Source of the DNA: Bifidobacterium samirii | GTDB taxonomy: Bacteria; Actinomycetota; Actinomycetes; Actinomycetales; Bifidobacteriaceae | Direction of reading: 5' to 3' | Assembly: GCF_003952945.1 (NCBI RefSeq) | Contig: NZ_QXGK01000006.1 | Coordinates: 1-64,000 of the forward strand | DNA length: 64,000 nt | Shown: positions 26,345-34,554 of the stretch, in pieces | How the letters are laid out: every line of letters begins with the position of its first letter | Numbering within the stretch: the stretch's first letter is position 1 | Translations under genes and position numbers: made by a program | The notes under the pieces: model-generated | Told to the model about the DNA's origin: nothing | The model's input: the letters and a program-made list of their open reading frames with translations, nothing else | The model's database searches: none

Positions 26345-26986
26345 CTACCAGCGCACGGAGATGCGCTTGCCGACGTGCGCGTCGGACGGTGCGGCGACGG
26401 CTTCGTCGATCATGGCGACGGCGTAGTCGGCGTAGCTGATGGCGCTCGCGCCCTGCGCGTCCGCGGTGAACTCCTCGCCGGCGAGCACGTAGGCGCCGGT
26501 GCGTTCGCCGTCCGCCTGGAAGTCGGCGGCCGGGGAGACGTACGTCCACTTGACGTCCGTGCGGCCGCGCAGCTCGGCGAGCGCCTCGCCCATGGCGGTG
26601 GCGAGCGGGACGAACGCCTCCGGGAATCCTTCGGTCTGGCTGAGCTGCACGGTGTGCTCCCTGTCCATGTACAGGCTGCCGGCGCCGCCGACGACGAGCA
26701 GTCGCGTGTCGGTGCCGGAGAGGATGTCGGCCAGATGCGCGAGCGTGGTGGAGTGCTGCGGCAGCGTCTCCGCGGTCCAGGCGCCGAACGCGTCGACGAC
26801 GACGTCGAATCCGGCGAGGTCGGCGGCGGTCAGGTCGAACAGGTCCTTGACGATGGCGTTCGGGGCGGCGGTGCGGTTCTCGCCGCGCACGACGGCGGTC
26901 ACGTCGAGGCCGCGCGCGACGGCCTCCTCGACGATGAGGCGGCCGGCCTTGCCGTTGGCTGCGACGACTGCGATGCGGATGGTCAT
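26345..26986 (-). CDS. NAD(P)H-binding atypical SDR oxidoreductase
   Basis: A 213-residue Rossmann protein of the SDR-a5/NmrA-like type. RIAVVAANGKAGRLIVEEAVARGLDVTAVVRG holds the dinucleotide loop in an atypical AxxGxxG form. Further blocks are VVDAFGAWTAETLPQHS and LVVGGAGSLYMDRE. The C-terminus ends in GKRISVRW. Members are flavin or quinone reductases, or regulators without activity. The start ATG follows GGGAAAGGAAG. It is divergent from the HxlR regulator and is the natural candidate for its target, as in many HxlR-oxidoreductase pairs. Confidence 0.87.
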   Translation of the reverse strand: MTIRIAVVAANGKAGRLIVEEAVARGLDVTAVVRGENRTAAPNAIVKDLFDLTAADLAGFDVVVDAFGAWTAETLPQHSTTLAHLADILSGTDTRLLVVGGAGSLYMDREHTVQLSQTEGFPEAFVPLATAMGEALAELRGRTDVKWTYVSPAADFQADGERTGAYVLAGEEFTADAQGASAISYADYAVAMIDEAVAAPSDAHVGKRISVRW

Positions 26987-27162
26987 GGTTCTTCCTTTCC
27001 CTGGTGCGCGTCGGACGATTCGTAGGGCGTGCGACGCGCGTGTTCGGTTGACATGAATCACGATAGGAAGGTACGAGTCAAAAGGGAAGAAGGCACAATA
27101 AAGTGCTATAGTATCCCGAAAGAAACCATTGGATGATTCCAACGATTATGAGGGGTGCAATC

Positions 27163-27492
27163 ATGACGACTCTCGACTCTCTCCCGGCGTGTCCTGTTGA
27201 GACGACGCTCACGCTGATCTCCGACAAGTGGAAGATCCTCATCATCCGGGACCTGTTGCCCGGCACCCGCCGGTTCAGCGAGCTGCGCCGTTCGATCGGG
27301 CACATCTCGCAGAAGGTGCTCACCGCGAACCTGAGGCAGATGGAGTCGGACGGGCTGGTGCGCCGCGAGGTGTTCGCGGAGGTGCCGCCGCGCGTCGAAT
27401 ACTCGCTGACGGACACCGGCCGCAGTCTCAAGCCCGTCATCGACGCGATGTGGTCGTGGGGCGAGGCGTACAAGGCCGACCGCGCCGCCTGA
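27163..27492 (+). CDS. HxlR-family transcriptional regulator
   Basis: A 109-residue HxlR-type winged helix. It shows CPVETTLTLISDKWKILIIRDLLPGTRRFSELRRSIGHISQKVLTANLRQMESDGLVRREVFAEVPPRVEYSLTDTG, the full family pattern, including the N-terminal cysteine (C10) that in QsrR/YodB proteins senses quinones and diamide. The ATG at 27163 follows GAGGGG; two in-frame ATGs upstream lack sites. The 176-bp AT-richer region to 26987 is a shared divergent promoter; TATAGT at 27107-27112 is a candidate -10. Probably a redox-sensitive repressor of the divergent oxidoreductase. Confidence 0.88.
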   Translation: MTTLDSLPACPVETTLTLISDKWKILIIRDLLPGTRRFSELRRSIGHISQKVLTANLRQMESDGLVRREVFAEVPPRVEYSLTDTGRSLKPVIDAMWSWGEAYKADRAA

Positions 27493-27631
27493 CTCTCGGC
27501 TATGGGCCGGTCTCCGGAACCGTTCTTTCCACATCGCGGCATAAGACGTGACGGGTACGGGGAATCCATCGCATGTATTCACTCTCCGGTGTCATGACCT
27601 CTGTGATTGTCCTATGGCGAACGCGTTGAGC

Positions 27632-27805
27632 CTTCGCAACTGGATCGCAATCGGAGTGAGTGCGTGTCCGTTGTGAAAGTTCACGGCGTCGAGACTTCAC
27701 AACGGACTCGCAACTAAAGGGCTTGCGTGTCCGCTGTGACGTTTCGGGGTGCTGAAACCTCGCAACGGACATGCAGTCGTGCTGATTGCGTGTCCGTTGC
27801 GAAGA
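27632..27805. repeat. Family B palindrome array, cluster 2
   Basis: Three hairpins beginning at about 27632, 27695 and 27759, so a period of 63-64 bp. The third is near perfect: TCGCAACGGACATGCAGTC, short loop, GATTGCGTGTCCGTTGCGA. It lies in the 474-bp gap between two convergent genes (27493-27966); the remainder of that gap shows no gene. Confidence 0.88.
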
Positions 27806-27966
27806 TGAGAAGAGCGTCAGCATAATCAAACCATCGTGAGGCGTCGAAAAGTTGCAATCAAGGGCGGCGGCGGGATGCACCTCGGTGTTGGGTATGGTGT
27901 CGCCGCGCGTCCAATGACTTGGGCGGATCGGGGAAGTGCTGCGTGGCCGATGGCCGGATGCCGATA

Positions 27967-29259
27967 TCAGCACGCGTCCGCGGCGGTTCCGGCCGGACGC
28001 TCGTACAGCGGGTGAGCCACCGCCATCGGCACGCCGGCCTCCAGCAGCTTGTGCACCAGCGGAACCCTCCGTACCACCTCGTCGTGGTTGACGCGGATGA
28101 TCGTCGTCACGCCGGCGCGGCGCAACGCGGCCTCACGCTCGCGTTCGGCGCGCACGACGTCGCGGACGTCGCGTCGCTTCGTCATCGTCGGATCGACGTA
28201 TTTCGCCGTGCCGTCGTACTCCAATACGATGACGCGGCCGTCCGGCGTATGCCATACGAAATCGGCGCGATACCGGTTCCATGGGGCGTTCGGATCGACG
28301 AACACGACCTGCGATTGCGGCACGGCGAATCCCTCGTCGATGATCGTCGCGTAGCAGCGCGATTCGCCGCCGTTCTCGTTGAGCGGATTCGCATGACGCA
28401 GCAGACGGAACACGTGGCCGCAGTCGGCGTGCACGCCGTCGCACACCTCCAGGATCTGCTCGCGGGTGACCAGATGGCGTCGAAAAGCGGAGTCGAACAT
28501 CGGTAGCATCTCCACGAACGGGTACCGCAGTCCGCAGTCGACCAGCGTGCGCGCCGGCGACGTGACGAGCACCGTGTCCACGACGTCCGATGCGACGCCG
28601 GACGGTGGGACCGTCGGAGAGGTATTCGCCATGTCCGACGACATGCCGTCGATCCATGAATCCGGACGGTGCATGACATTCGCCGTTACGGCCGACGGTC
28701 CGTCGGGAGTTCCGACGATGGGTCTGATTGCCGTCGAAGCGGACGGTGGCGCGCCGGTCATCGTACCGCCGGTCGTCGGATTCGATGCATCCGACGATAC
28801 GGGCAGAATCACGGTGCTGGAGCCCCGTCCATCCCGTGTCCTGACGATCATGACGGTCGGAGCCTGCCGCATGACGATGCGGCATATTCCGGAGCCGGCA
28901 CAGCCCTCGCCCGCGGCGGACATCCGCTTGCCGAAAGACGAGGCGAGGAAGATGGCTCCGTCATCGTGCAGACGCCATCCGTATTCGAGCTGCATCATCG
29001 CGGCGGCGCTCAACCCGGCGAAGACGCGACCGGGCCGTTGCCGGGCGAGGGTGCGGATGATATGGCGCGTCCGCTCGGCGGGGTCAAGAGACTCCCAGTA
29101 TCCGGCGTCGGCATACATGCCCCGATGCGGGCGGACCAGAATCCCCGCCTTCACCCGGGTGACGACGGCATGTCGCTGGGCGCTGGTTTCAGGTACGAAA
29201 CAGCGCCGGTAACGTTCGGCTTCGGCACGGAGCCGGTCGATGTCGGGATGGCTTCTCAT
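27967..29259 (-). CDS. AbiEi-like protein with a C-terminal nuclease-fold domain
   Basis: A 430-residue protein. The N-terminal half (about 1-105) has the pattern of AbiEi-like winged-helix proteins (RHAVVTRVKAGILVRPHRGMYADAGYWESL, then VFAGLSAAAMMQLEYGWRLHD). A low-complexity stretch of about 60-70 residues rich in Ser, Thr, Pro and Gly follows near 155-225. The C-terminal part (about 340-430) looks like a DUF559/Vsr PD-(D/E)XK fold: YRADFVWHTPDGRVIVLEYDGTAKYVD, then RAEREREAALRRAGVTTIIRV. The D, E and K residues of the core are visible. No AbiEii toxin or methylase lies beside it. The role is unclear; a defence-related or lone nuclease-like protein is possible. Confidence 0.6.
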   Translation of the reverse strand: MRSHPDIDRLRAEAERYRRCFVPETSAQRHAVVTRVKAGILVRPHRGMYADAGYWESLDPAERTRHIIRTLARQRPGRVFAGLSAAAMMQLEYGWRLHDDGAIFLASSFGKRMSAAGEGCAGSGICRIVMRQAPTVMIVRTRDGRGSSTVILPVSSDASNPTTGGTMTGAPPSASTAIRPIVGTPDGPSAVTANVMHRPDSWIDGMSSDMANTSPTVPPSGVASDVVDTVLVTSPARTLVDCGLRYPFVEMLPMFDSAFRRHLVTREQILEVCDGVHADCGHVFRLLRHANPLNENGGESRCYATIIDEGFAVPQSQVVFVDPNAPWNRYRADFVWHTPDGRVIVLEYDGTAKYVDPTMTKRRDVRDVVRAEREREAALRRAGVTTIIRVNHDEVVRRVPLVHKLLEAGVPMAVAHPLYERPAGTAADAC

Positions 29260-29516
29260 GACGTCATGATGCGGGCGCGCGCGTCCGGTGCGCAACGCGA
29301 ATCGGGGTATGTGGTCGAAAGCTCGATTCGTCGGCGTGTCGCGGCGGTCTGATGTGGATAACTCGGCTGCGCGATGCCTCTTGAACGGTTGTGTGATATC
29401 TTCCGACGCCTGCGGCCCCTGCATCGGGGGACCGGCTTGTCCGCGGCCTTGCCTGACCGGTCCGTGATGGTTGTGCCGCCCCTGATGGGTGATCGGCCGT
29501 TCTTGGGAAGTCGGCC
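29260..29516. other. Region upstream of the AbiEi-like gene
   Basis: No gene is supported here. It should hold the promoter of the minus-strand AbiEi-like gene. The whole gap between genes (29260-29852) is 593 bases, and its second half is the family B cluster. Confidence 0.5.
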
Positions 29517-29808
29517 CTTCGCAGAGAACGCGCAATCGAAGACCTTGCGTGTCCGTTGTGATGTTTTATGGTGCTGAAACCTCACAACGGGCACGCACGA
29601 TCATCGATTGCGTGCCGATTGCGAGGACGTGGAGTGAGAGCCTTTACCGAATGCGTTAAAGGGGCCTCGTCGGTGGCGTGATGACGCGAAGATGGAATCC
29701 TCGCAATGGACTCGCAATCGGAGCGTCTGCGTGTCCATTGCGAAGATTTGAGTCCCCGAAAATTCACAACGGACACGCGGACGTGGCGGTTGCGTGTCCA
29801 TTGCGAAG
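29517..29808. repeat. Family B palindrome array, cluster 3
   Basis: Four hairpins beginning at about 29517, 29580, 29699 and 29763: two pairs at a 63-64-bp period with a 72-bp centre (29627-29698). The centre contains an unrelated small hairpin, CCTTTA...TAAAGG, at 29641-29662. It lies downstream of the minus-strand flavodoxin-fold gene and upstream of the AbiEi-like gene. Confidence 0.88.
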
Positions 29809-29852
29809 AAAAGAACGGCCGGAGGTTCTCCAAACCGGCAGGTCTGTCACGC

Positions 29853-30377
29853 CTACCGGCCGAGGAACGCGCGGTACGCCTCGCCTGCGGCGGCGAGCTC
29901 GTCGTCGGCGAGTTCCATGGAGCGGAAGACGGTGAACGGCTCGCCCCACACGGCGTGCGTGTAGCGGGCGGTCATGCGGTACGGCGCGAGCACCTCGTCG
30001 ATGGTCGCACCGCCGTCATCATGCTGGTATTCGGAGGCGGGGCCGCCGGCGGTGAGTGCGACGGTCAGCTCCTTGCCATTGAGCGCCTCGCCGCCGTCGC
30101 CGTACGCCCAGCCGTACGCGAGCACCTGATCCTCCCACTCCTTGAGCAGGGCGGGCGCGGAATACCAGTAGAGCGGGAACTGCAGCACGATGCGATCGTG
30201 CTCCTCGACGAGCCGCTGCTCGGCGGCCACGTCGATGCGGCCGTCCGGATACAGCGCGTACTCGTCGCGCACGGTGACGGCGTCGCCCGGCATCGCCGAG
30301 GCGGCCTTGGCGAGCGCCGCGTTGGCGTTGGAACGGTTCTTCAGATCGGGGTGGAACACGAGGACGAGGGTCTTCAT
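29853..30377 (-). CDS. NAD(P)H quinone oxidoreductase, flavodoxin fold (KefF/MdaB-like)
   Basis: A 174-residue FMN or FAD reductase of the flavodoxin_2 family. The N-terminal TLVLVFHPDLKNRSNANAALAKA is the phosphate-binding loop region. DRIVLQFPLYWYSAPALLKEWEDQVLAYGWAYG is the diagnostic block for KefF and MdaB-type enzymes. Length is normal. These enzymes reduce quinones by two electrons or, with Kef channels, activate potassium efflux; no Kef gene is here. The start ATG follows GGAGACC. It appears monocistronic. Confidence 0.88.
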   Translation of the reverse strand: MKTLVLVFHPDLKNRSNANAALAKAASAMPGDAVTVRDEYALYPDGRIDVAAEQRLVEEHDRIVLQFPLYWYSAPALLKEWEDQVLAYGWAYGDGGEALNGKELTVALTAGGPASEYQHDDGGATIDEVLAPYRMTARYTHAVWGEPFTVFRSMELADDELAAAGEAYRAFLGR

Positions 30378-30515
30378 CGGGTCTCCTTACGTGGTGCGTG
30401 ATGCCTGCGTCATGGTGTCGCCATCGTCGTCGGATGGCGGGGCGCCGTTGACGGTCGTCGCCCACCTGCCATGCTACGTGGGGATCCGTCGGCTTGCGGG
30501 AGGGGGCTTGCGTTT

Positions 30516-30553
30516 CGTCCGTGGCGAAACCGTCCGTCCGTGGCGAAACCGTC
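30516..30553. repeat. Short tandem duplication, 19 bp x 2
   Basis: CGTCCGTGGCGAAACCGTC occurs twice in perfect tandem, upstream of the methyltransferase gene. The first copy also forms a small hairpin with the preceding GTTTCG. Confidence 0.8.
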
Positions 30554-30673
30554 CGTCGGACCGCGCCGACCGTCATGGCCGAACGTCCGGCGCTGCACGG
30601 CCGCGTCCATACCACGGTCGGCGGCGAAAAACAAGACTGTTGTTCGCGACCCGCTGCGCCTATGCTGTCGCGC

Positions 30674-31495
30674 ATGAACGAACATGCCACGACTGTGAAG
30701 CACGACGACGGGCTGCCGCAGGCCGACCGCGCCGTGGAGCATATGCAGGGACATTGGGTGCTGGCCCGGCTCGGCAAACGGGTGCTGCGCCCCGGCGGCG
30801 AGCGGCTCACCAGGCGGATGCTGGCGCATGCGCCGCTCGCCGGACGGAAGGTGGTCGAATTCGCGCCCGGATTGGGCCGCACCACGCGGCTGATCATGCA
30901 GGCCGGCCCGTCCGGCTACACCGGCGTCGACCGCGACGGCCGGGTGGCGGCCATCATCGGGCCGATGGTCGCGCCGATCGGCGGCACCTGTTTCCAGGCC
31001 GACGCCGCCGCCACCGGATTGCCGGACGGCGAGGCGGACGTGGTGGTCGGCGAGGCGATGCTCACCATGCAGTCGGAGCGCGGCAAGCGGGCGGTCATCG
31101 CCGAGGCGCGCCGCATCCTCAAGCCGGGCGGCCTGTACGCGATCCATGAGATGGGACTGACGCCGGACGACCTGCCGGATTCGCTCAAGGACGCGGTGCG
31201 CCGGAATCTGGCGACGGCCATCCGGGTCAACGCCCGTCCGCTGACCGACGGCGAATGGCGTGCTCTGCTCGAATCGGAGGGGTTCGACGTGGTGTGGAGC
31301 GGCGTCGAGCCGATGGCGCTGCTCGGGGTGCGCCGCAATCTCGCGGATGAGGGCGTGGCCGGCGTGCTGCGCATCGTGCGCAACCTGCTGACCCATCCCG
31401 ACCTGCGCGGGCGCGTGCTGGCCATGCGCCGCGTATTCGCGAAATACGGGGACATGCTCGACGGCGTCGCCTTCGTGGCGCGCTGCCGGGACTAG
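30674..31495 (+). CDS. SAM-dependent methyltransferase
   Basis: A 273-residue class I methyltransferase. Motif I is VVEFAPGLGRTTRLIMQ (E-x-G-x-G type, here FAPGLG). The acidic residue after strand 2 is in YTGVDRDGR, and the post-motif ADVVVGEAMLTMQSERGKRAVIAEARRILKPGGLYAIHEMG is typical of methyltransferases acting on small molecules. The substrate cannot be read. The ATG at 30674 is chosen; another ATG four codons earlier (30662) is possible. A tandem 19-bp duplication lies about 120 bases upstream. Confidence 0.82.
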   Translation: MNEHATTVKHDDGLPQADRAVEHMQGHWVLARLGKRVLRPGGERLTRRMLAHAPLAGRKVVEFAPGLGRTTRLIMQAGPSGYTGVDRDGRVAAIIGPMVAPIGGTCFQADAAATGLPDGEADVVVGEAMLTMQSERGKRAVIAEARRILKPGGLYAIHEMGLTPDDLPDSLKDAVRRNLATAIRVNARPLTDGEWRALLESEGFDVVWSGVEPMALLGVRRNLADEGVAGVLRIVRNLLTHPDLRGRVLAMRRVFAKYGDMLDGVAFVARCRD

Positions 31496-31615
31496 GAGAC
31501 GACGCCGCATCGTGCGGGGCGTGCGGACCCGGGCGGGTCTGCGCGGTTCCACGCGCGTGCGGGGATAAGCTGGTGGCGAGGGTCACCTCATACGAACACG
31601 AACTAAGGAGTTGCC

Positions 31616-31972
31616 ATGACCGATGATGTGACGACCGAGACGCAGGCCGACCCGTCGACCGTGATGGAGTTCATCGACGCGCTCGCGCCGATGGTGACCG
31701 TGCAGCCGGAGGCGACGGTGTCGCGCACCGTCATGCAGGTGGAGGGCGCCAACGTCGTGCTGTTCTCCTTCGACAAGGGCGAGGAGCTGAGCGAGCACAC
31801 CGCGGCGATGCCGGTGCTGGTCCAGTGCCTCGAAGGCCGCCTCAAGGTGACCGGCGGCGACAGGACCGTGGACCTCGTGCCCGGCGGCATGCTGCACTTC
31901 CCGACCCGCCTGCCCCACGCGATCTACGCGGAGGAGCCGTCCAAGATGATGCTCATCATGATGCCCCGCTGA
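31616..31972 (+). CDS. Small cupin-domain protein
   Basis: A 118-residue single-cupin protein. The fold is visible as VVLFSFDKGEELSEHTAAMPVLVQCLEGRLKVTGGDRTVDLVPGGMLHFPTRLPHAIYAEEPSKMMLIMM. The metal-binding set is partly degenerate: one His in SEHTA and one in PHAIYA, with Glu in QCLEG. Role unknown; such proteins often sense or bind small ligands. The start ATG follows CTAAGGAG. A strong terminator follows at 32051. Confidence 0.82.
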   Translation: MTDDVTTETQADPSTVMEFIDALAPMVTVQPEATVSRTVMQVEGANVVLFSFDKGEELSEHTAAMPVLVQCLEGRLKVTGGDRTVDLVPGGMLHFPTRLPHAIYAEEPSKMMLIMMPR

Positions 31973-32050
31973 CGACGCGGCATCGCCGGCATGCACCGGC
32001 TCCGTCGCCATATGCCGTCATCCGACGGTCCCGACGGCGGGCCGTGCCCA

Positions 32051-32086
32051 CGTGGTCCCCGGAACCCCGCGGTTCCGGGGGCCACG
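32051..32086. terminator. Terminator after the cupin gene
   Basis: A 16-position stem (32051-32066 with 32071-32086) containing CCCCGGAACC with GGTTCCGGGG and a 4-base loop; one T-G pair interrupts it. It is placed 79 bases after the cupin stop. Confidence 0.7.
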
Positions 32087-32169
32087 CGTATCCACGTCCC
32101 GGATGGCGGCCCGTTCCGCCGGTTTGGGAGGGCGTGCGAGTTGAATGGTCGCATGTGAAAGATTTCTGC

Positions 32170-33225
32170 ATGAAGTGGTGGCGTCGCATCGCCACCGTCG
32201 ATATGGCGTTCATCGCCGTCGTGACGCTGCTCGCGTCGCTCGTCGCGTCCTGGCTCAAACAGTTCCCCGGATTCAGCCTGTTCGGCGCGCTCATCATCGC
32301 CCTGCTCATCGGCATGGCGGTCCAGTTCCCGATCCGCGGCGCCTACGTGGGCGGGAATGCTGAGCGCAAGGCGGGCGTCAAGGACGCGGCCGGACTCATC
32401 TCCAACAAGCTGCTGCGCCTGGGCATCATCCTGCTCGGCTTCAAGCTCAACCTCGAGGTCCTGTTCACGCAGGGCGTCAAATGCCTGCCCATCGCCGCCG
32501 TGGTCGTCACCCTCGTGATCGTCGTCTGCTATGCGATCGCGCGCAGGCTCGGCGTCGACCCGATGCTCGCGATCCTCACCGCCGGCGGCACCGGCATCTG
32601 CGGCGCGGCCGCCGTCATGGGCCTCGCCGGCTCCATCCAGGTGCCCGACGACCGGCAGGACGAGAAGAACGACGACGTGACCATGGCCGTCGCGATCGTC
32701 GCGATCATGGGCACCGTGTTCGCGCTCATCGAGATCGCGCTCGGCCCGTTCACCGGCATGACCACCACCCAGCTGGGCATCACCGCCGGCGCATCCCTGC
32801 ACGAGATCGCGCACGCGGTCGCCGCCGGCGACGCGTTCGGCGCGGTCGACATCGCCACGATCATGAAGCTGTCGCGTGTGCTCATGCTCGTGTTCGCCGC
32901 CGTCGCCATCGCCTACTGGTGGGGACGCCGCCACGTCGACGACGCGGACCGCGCCGCCGGCAAACGCGCATCCGTGTTCCCCTGGTTCATGCTCGGCTTC
33001 ATCGGTGCGTCCGTGATCGGCACGTTCGTGCCGGCGCTCGCCGCGATCACGCCGACGCTGGTCGACTTCGCGTACATCGTGCTCGGCATGGCGATGGCCG
33101 CGCTGGGCATCAACGTGAACTTCAGGGCCATCGCGTCCAAGGGCCGCATGGCCCTGCTCGCCAGCTTCCTGACGTCCGTGCTGCTCATGTGCTTCGCCGC
33201 CGGCGTCGCGCTGCTGCTCTTCTGA
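32170..33225 (+). CDS. UPF0324 (YeiH-type) putative sulfate exporter family carrier
   Basis: A 351-residue polytopic protein with about ten membrane helices. Family marks: AGLISNKLLRLGIILLGFKLNLE, LAILTAGGTGICGAAAVMGLAGSI and GASLHEIAHAVAAGDAFGAVDIATIMKLSRVLMLV. The YeiH/UPF0324 group is named putative sulfate exporter, but transport is poorly proven. The start is uncertain: ATG at 32170 has a weak site, while GTG at 32134 follows GGGAGG only two bases away. A family B repeat cluster follows the stop. Regulation unknown. Confidence 0.83.
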   Translation: MKWWRRIATVDMAFIAVVTLLASLVASWLKQFPGFSLFGALIIALLIGMAVQFPIRGAYVGGNAERKAGVKDAAGLISNKLLRLGIILLGFKLNLEVLFTQGVKCLPIAAVVVTLVIVVCYAIARRLGVDPMLAILTAGGTGICGAAAVMGLAGSIQVPDDRQDEKNDDVTMAVAIVAIMGTVFALIEIALGPFTGMTTTQLGITAGASLHEIAHAVAAGDAFGAVDIATIMKLSRVLMLVFAAVAIAYWWGRRHVDDADRAAGKRASVFPWFMLGFIGASVIGTFVPALAAITPTLVDFAYIVLGMAMAALGINVNFRAIASKGRMALLASFLTSVLLMCFAAGVALLLF

Positions 33226-33317
33226 CGGATCTCCGTCGATGACGGTCGGCGGTCGTGCGGCGTGCGCCGCATGGCCGCCTTTTTCGTACCCGTCGCCCCG
33301 TGCCGCCGACCGTCTGC

Positions 33318-33427
33318 CTTCACGATGGACGCGCGATCGGAGCGTCTGCGTGCCCGTTGCGAAGTTTTCATGGCCCGAAACTTCACTATGGACACGCAAG
33401 CACGCTGATTGCGCGTCCGTTGCGAAG
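33318..33427. repeat. Family B palindrome array, cluster 4
   Basis: Two hairpins at 33318-33364 and 33381-33427 (63-bp period). The 16-base link between them (TTTTCATGGCCCGAAA) itself continues complementarity: GAAGTTT before pairs with AAACTTC after. It lies between the convergent carrier gene and the LysR remnant. Confidence 0.85.
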
Positions 33428-33449
33428 CGGATCGCAGCCTGCGTCTCCG

Positions 33450-33792
33450 TCAGACGAGCTTGCGCAGTTCCTCGAGGAACGCGGCGGCGGCCGGCGTCAT
33501 CGGCTGGTTGCGTTTCCATGCGATCGCCAGACTCGTGCGCATCGGCGGGTCGAGCGGGCGGAACGTGAGCTGCGACTCCCATGAGGTGTCCACGAGGCCT
33601 GCGGGGCCAATCGCGCAGCCGTAGCCCTCCTGCACGAAGCAGGCGGCGTTGTACATGAGGTTCATCGTGCCGACGACGGCCAGCGAACCGCCGTGGCGTC
33701 CGAACCATCCGGACAGGTCGCCGCGCGTCAGCACGCCCTGCGGCACGATGACCGGCACGCCGGCGAGGTCGGCGGCGGTGACGGCCGCGAGC
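33450..33792 (-). pseudogene. LysR-family regulator remnant (C-terminal half only)
   Basis: About 114 residues of the effector-binding domain of a LysR regulator remain: VTAADLAGVPVIVPQGVLTRGDLSGWFGRHGG, MNLMYNAACFVQEGYGCAIGP and SLAIAWKRNQPMTPAAAAFLEEL. The N-terminal helix-turn-helix and first effector half are missing. The open frame continues to 34028 only by reading the antisense of the neighbouring reductase remnant. The remnant resembles the intact LysR at 47404 in its final block (WKRxxxxxPAAAxF). It ends at about 33792, where a short-chain dehydrogenase remnant on the other strand begins. Confidence 0.75.
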
Positions 33793-33794
33793 GC

Positions 33795-33980
33795 GGCGAC
33801 TTCTACAAGAACATGTTCGCCAAATGCCCCGCCGGACGCCCCGGCACCGCCGATGAGGTCGCCAACGTGGCCGAACTGCTCATGAGCGAGCGCGGCGCGT
33901 TCATCACCGGCGCCGATATCCTCGTCGACGGCGGCGCCACCGCCAGCTACTTCTACGGCCCGTTGCGTCCGCAGGACTGA
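33795..33980 (+). pseudogene. Short-chain dehydrogenase remnant (C-terminus only)
   Basis: About 61 residues of the end of a short-chain dehydrogenase remain: KNMFAKCPAGRPGTADEVANVAELLMSERGAFITGADILVDGGATASYF, the usual final block of this family. The Rossmann and catalytic regions are absent. The junction with the LysR remnant falls between about 33785 and 33798 with no space left, as expected if one deletion removed the 5' halves and the shared promoter of a divergent pair. Confidence 0.75.
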
Positions 33981-34012
33981 CCGCATCATCCGCAGCCAGG
34001 AAGGGCACAACC

Positions 34013-34543
34013 ATGACGAACGAATCACAGCAGGCAGTCGTCGTGTACTTCTCGCGCATCGGCGAGAACTATGCGGTCGGCGAGATCACGGAAGGCAACA
34101 CGGCGAAGGTCGCCCACGCCATCGCGGAACAGGTCGGTGCGTCGGCCATCGAAATCGTGCCGGACCGCGCGTATCCGGACGTCTACGACGCCGCCATCGC
34201 GCAGGCCACGCGCGAACGCAACGCGGCCGCACGGCCCGCGTTCACGCTCGACGGCGACGCGGCCGCGCTCGACACGGCGACGACCGTGTTCCTCGGCTAC
34301 CCGATCTGGTGGGCCGACATGCCGATGCCCGTCTACACGTTCCTCGAAAGCCGCGACTGGCGCGGCGTGACCATCCGCCCGTTCTGCACCCACGAAGGCA
34401 GCGGCCTGGCCGATACCGCCGCCTCCATCCGCGACATCGCCGTCGGTGCGACCGTCGCCGACGGACTGGAACTGCGCGGCGCCACCGCCCAGCACGACGC
34501 GGCCGCCGTCGCCCAGGTCGTCACGGCGTGGCTGAACGGCTGA
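34013..34543 (+). CDS. Flavodoxin-like protein
   Basis: A 176-residue flavodoxin_4-type protein. VVVYFSRIGENYAVG at the N-terminus binds the FMN phosphate. TTVFLGYPIWWADMPMPVYTFLE and RPFCTHEGSGLADT are characteristic of the family often annotated as flavodoxin next to reductases. The start ATG follows CCAGGAAGGG. It lies 32 bases downstream of the dehydrogenase remnant, so it was probably the second gene of that lost operon and may have lost its natural promoter. Confidence 0.85.
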   Translation: MTNESQQAVVVYFSRIGENYAVGEITEGNTAKVAHAIAEQVGASAIEIVPDRAYPDVYDAAIAQATRERNAAARPAFTLDGDAAALDTATTVFLGYPIWWADMPMPVYTFLESRDWRGVTIRPFCTHEGSGLADTAASIRDIAVGATVADGLELRGATAQHDAAAVAQVVTAWLNG

Positions 34544-34554
34544 CATAGAACCGC

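Noticed and set aside
24173-33427. CRISPR arrays
   Set aside because: The variable parts are only about 7-14 bp, the repeats are long palindromes, clusters have two to four units, and there are no cas genes. Automated tools might flag them, but the structure fits palindrome arrays.
33450-34028. A 192-residue protein on the minus strand
   Set aside because: Only its C-terminal part is LysR-like; the N-terminal part is the antisense of the dehydrogenase remnant. It is better read as two gene remnants.
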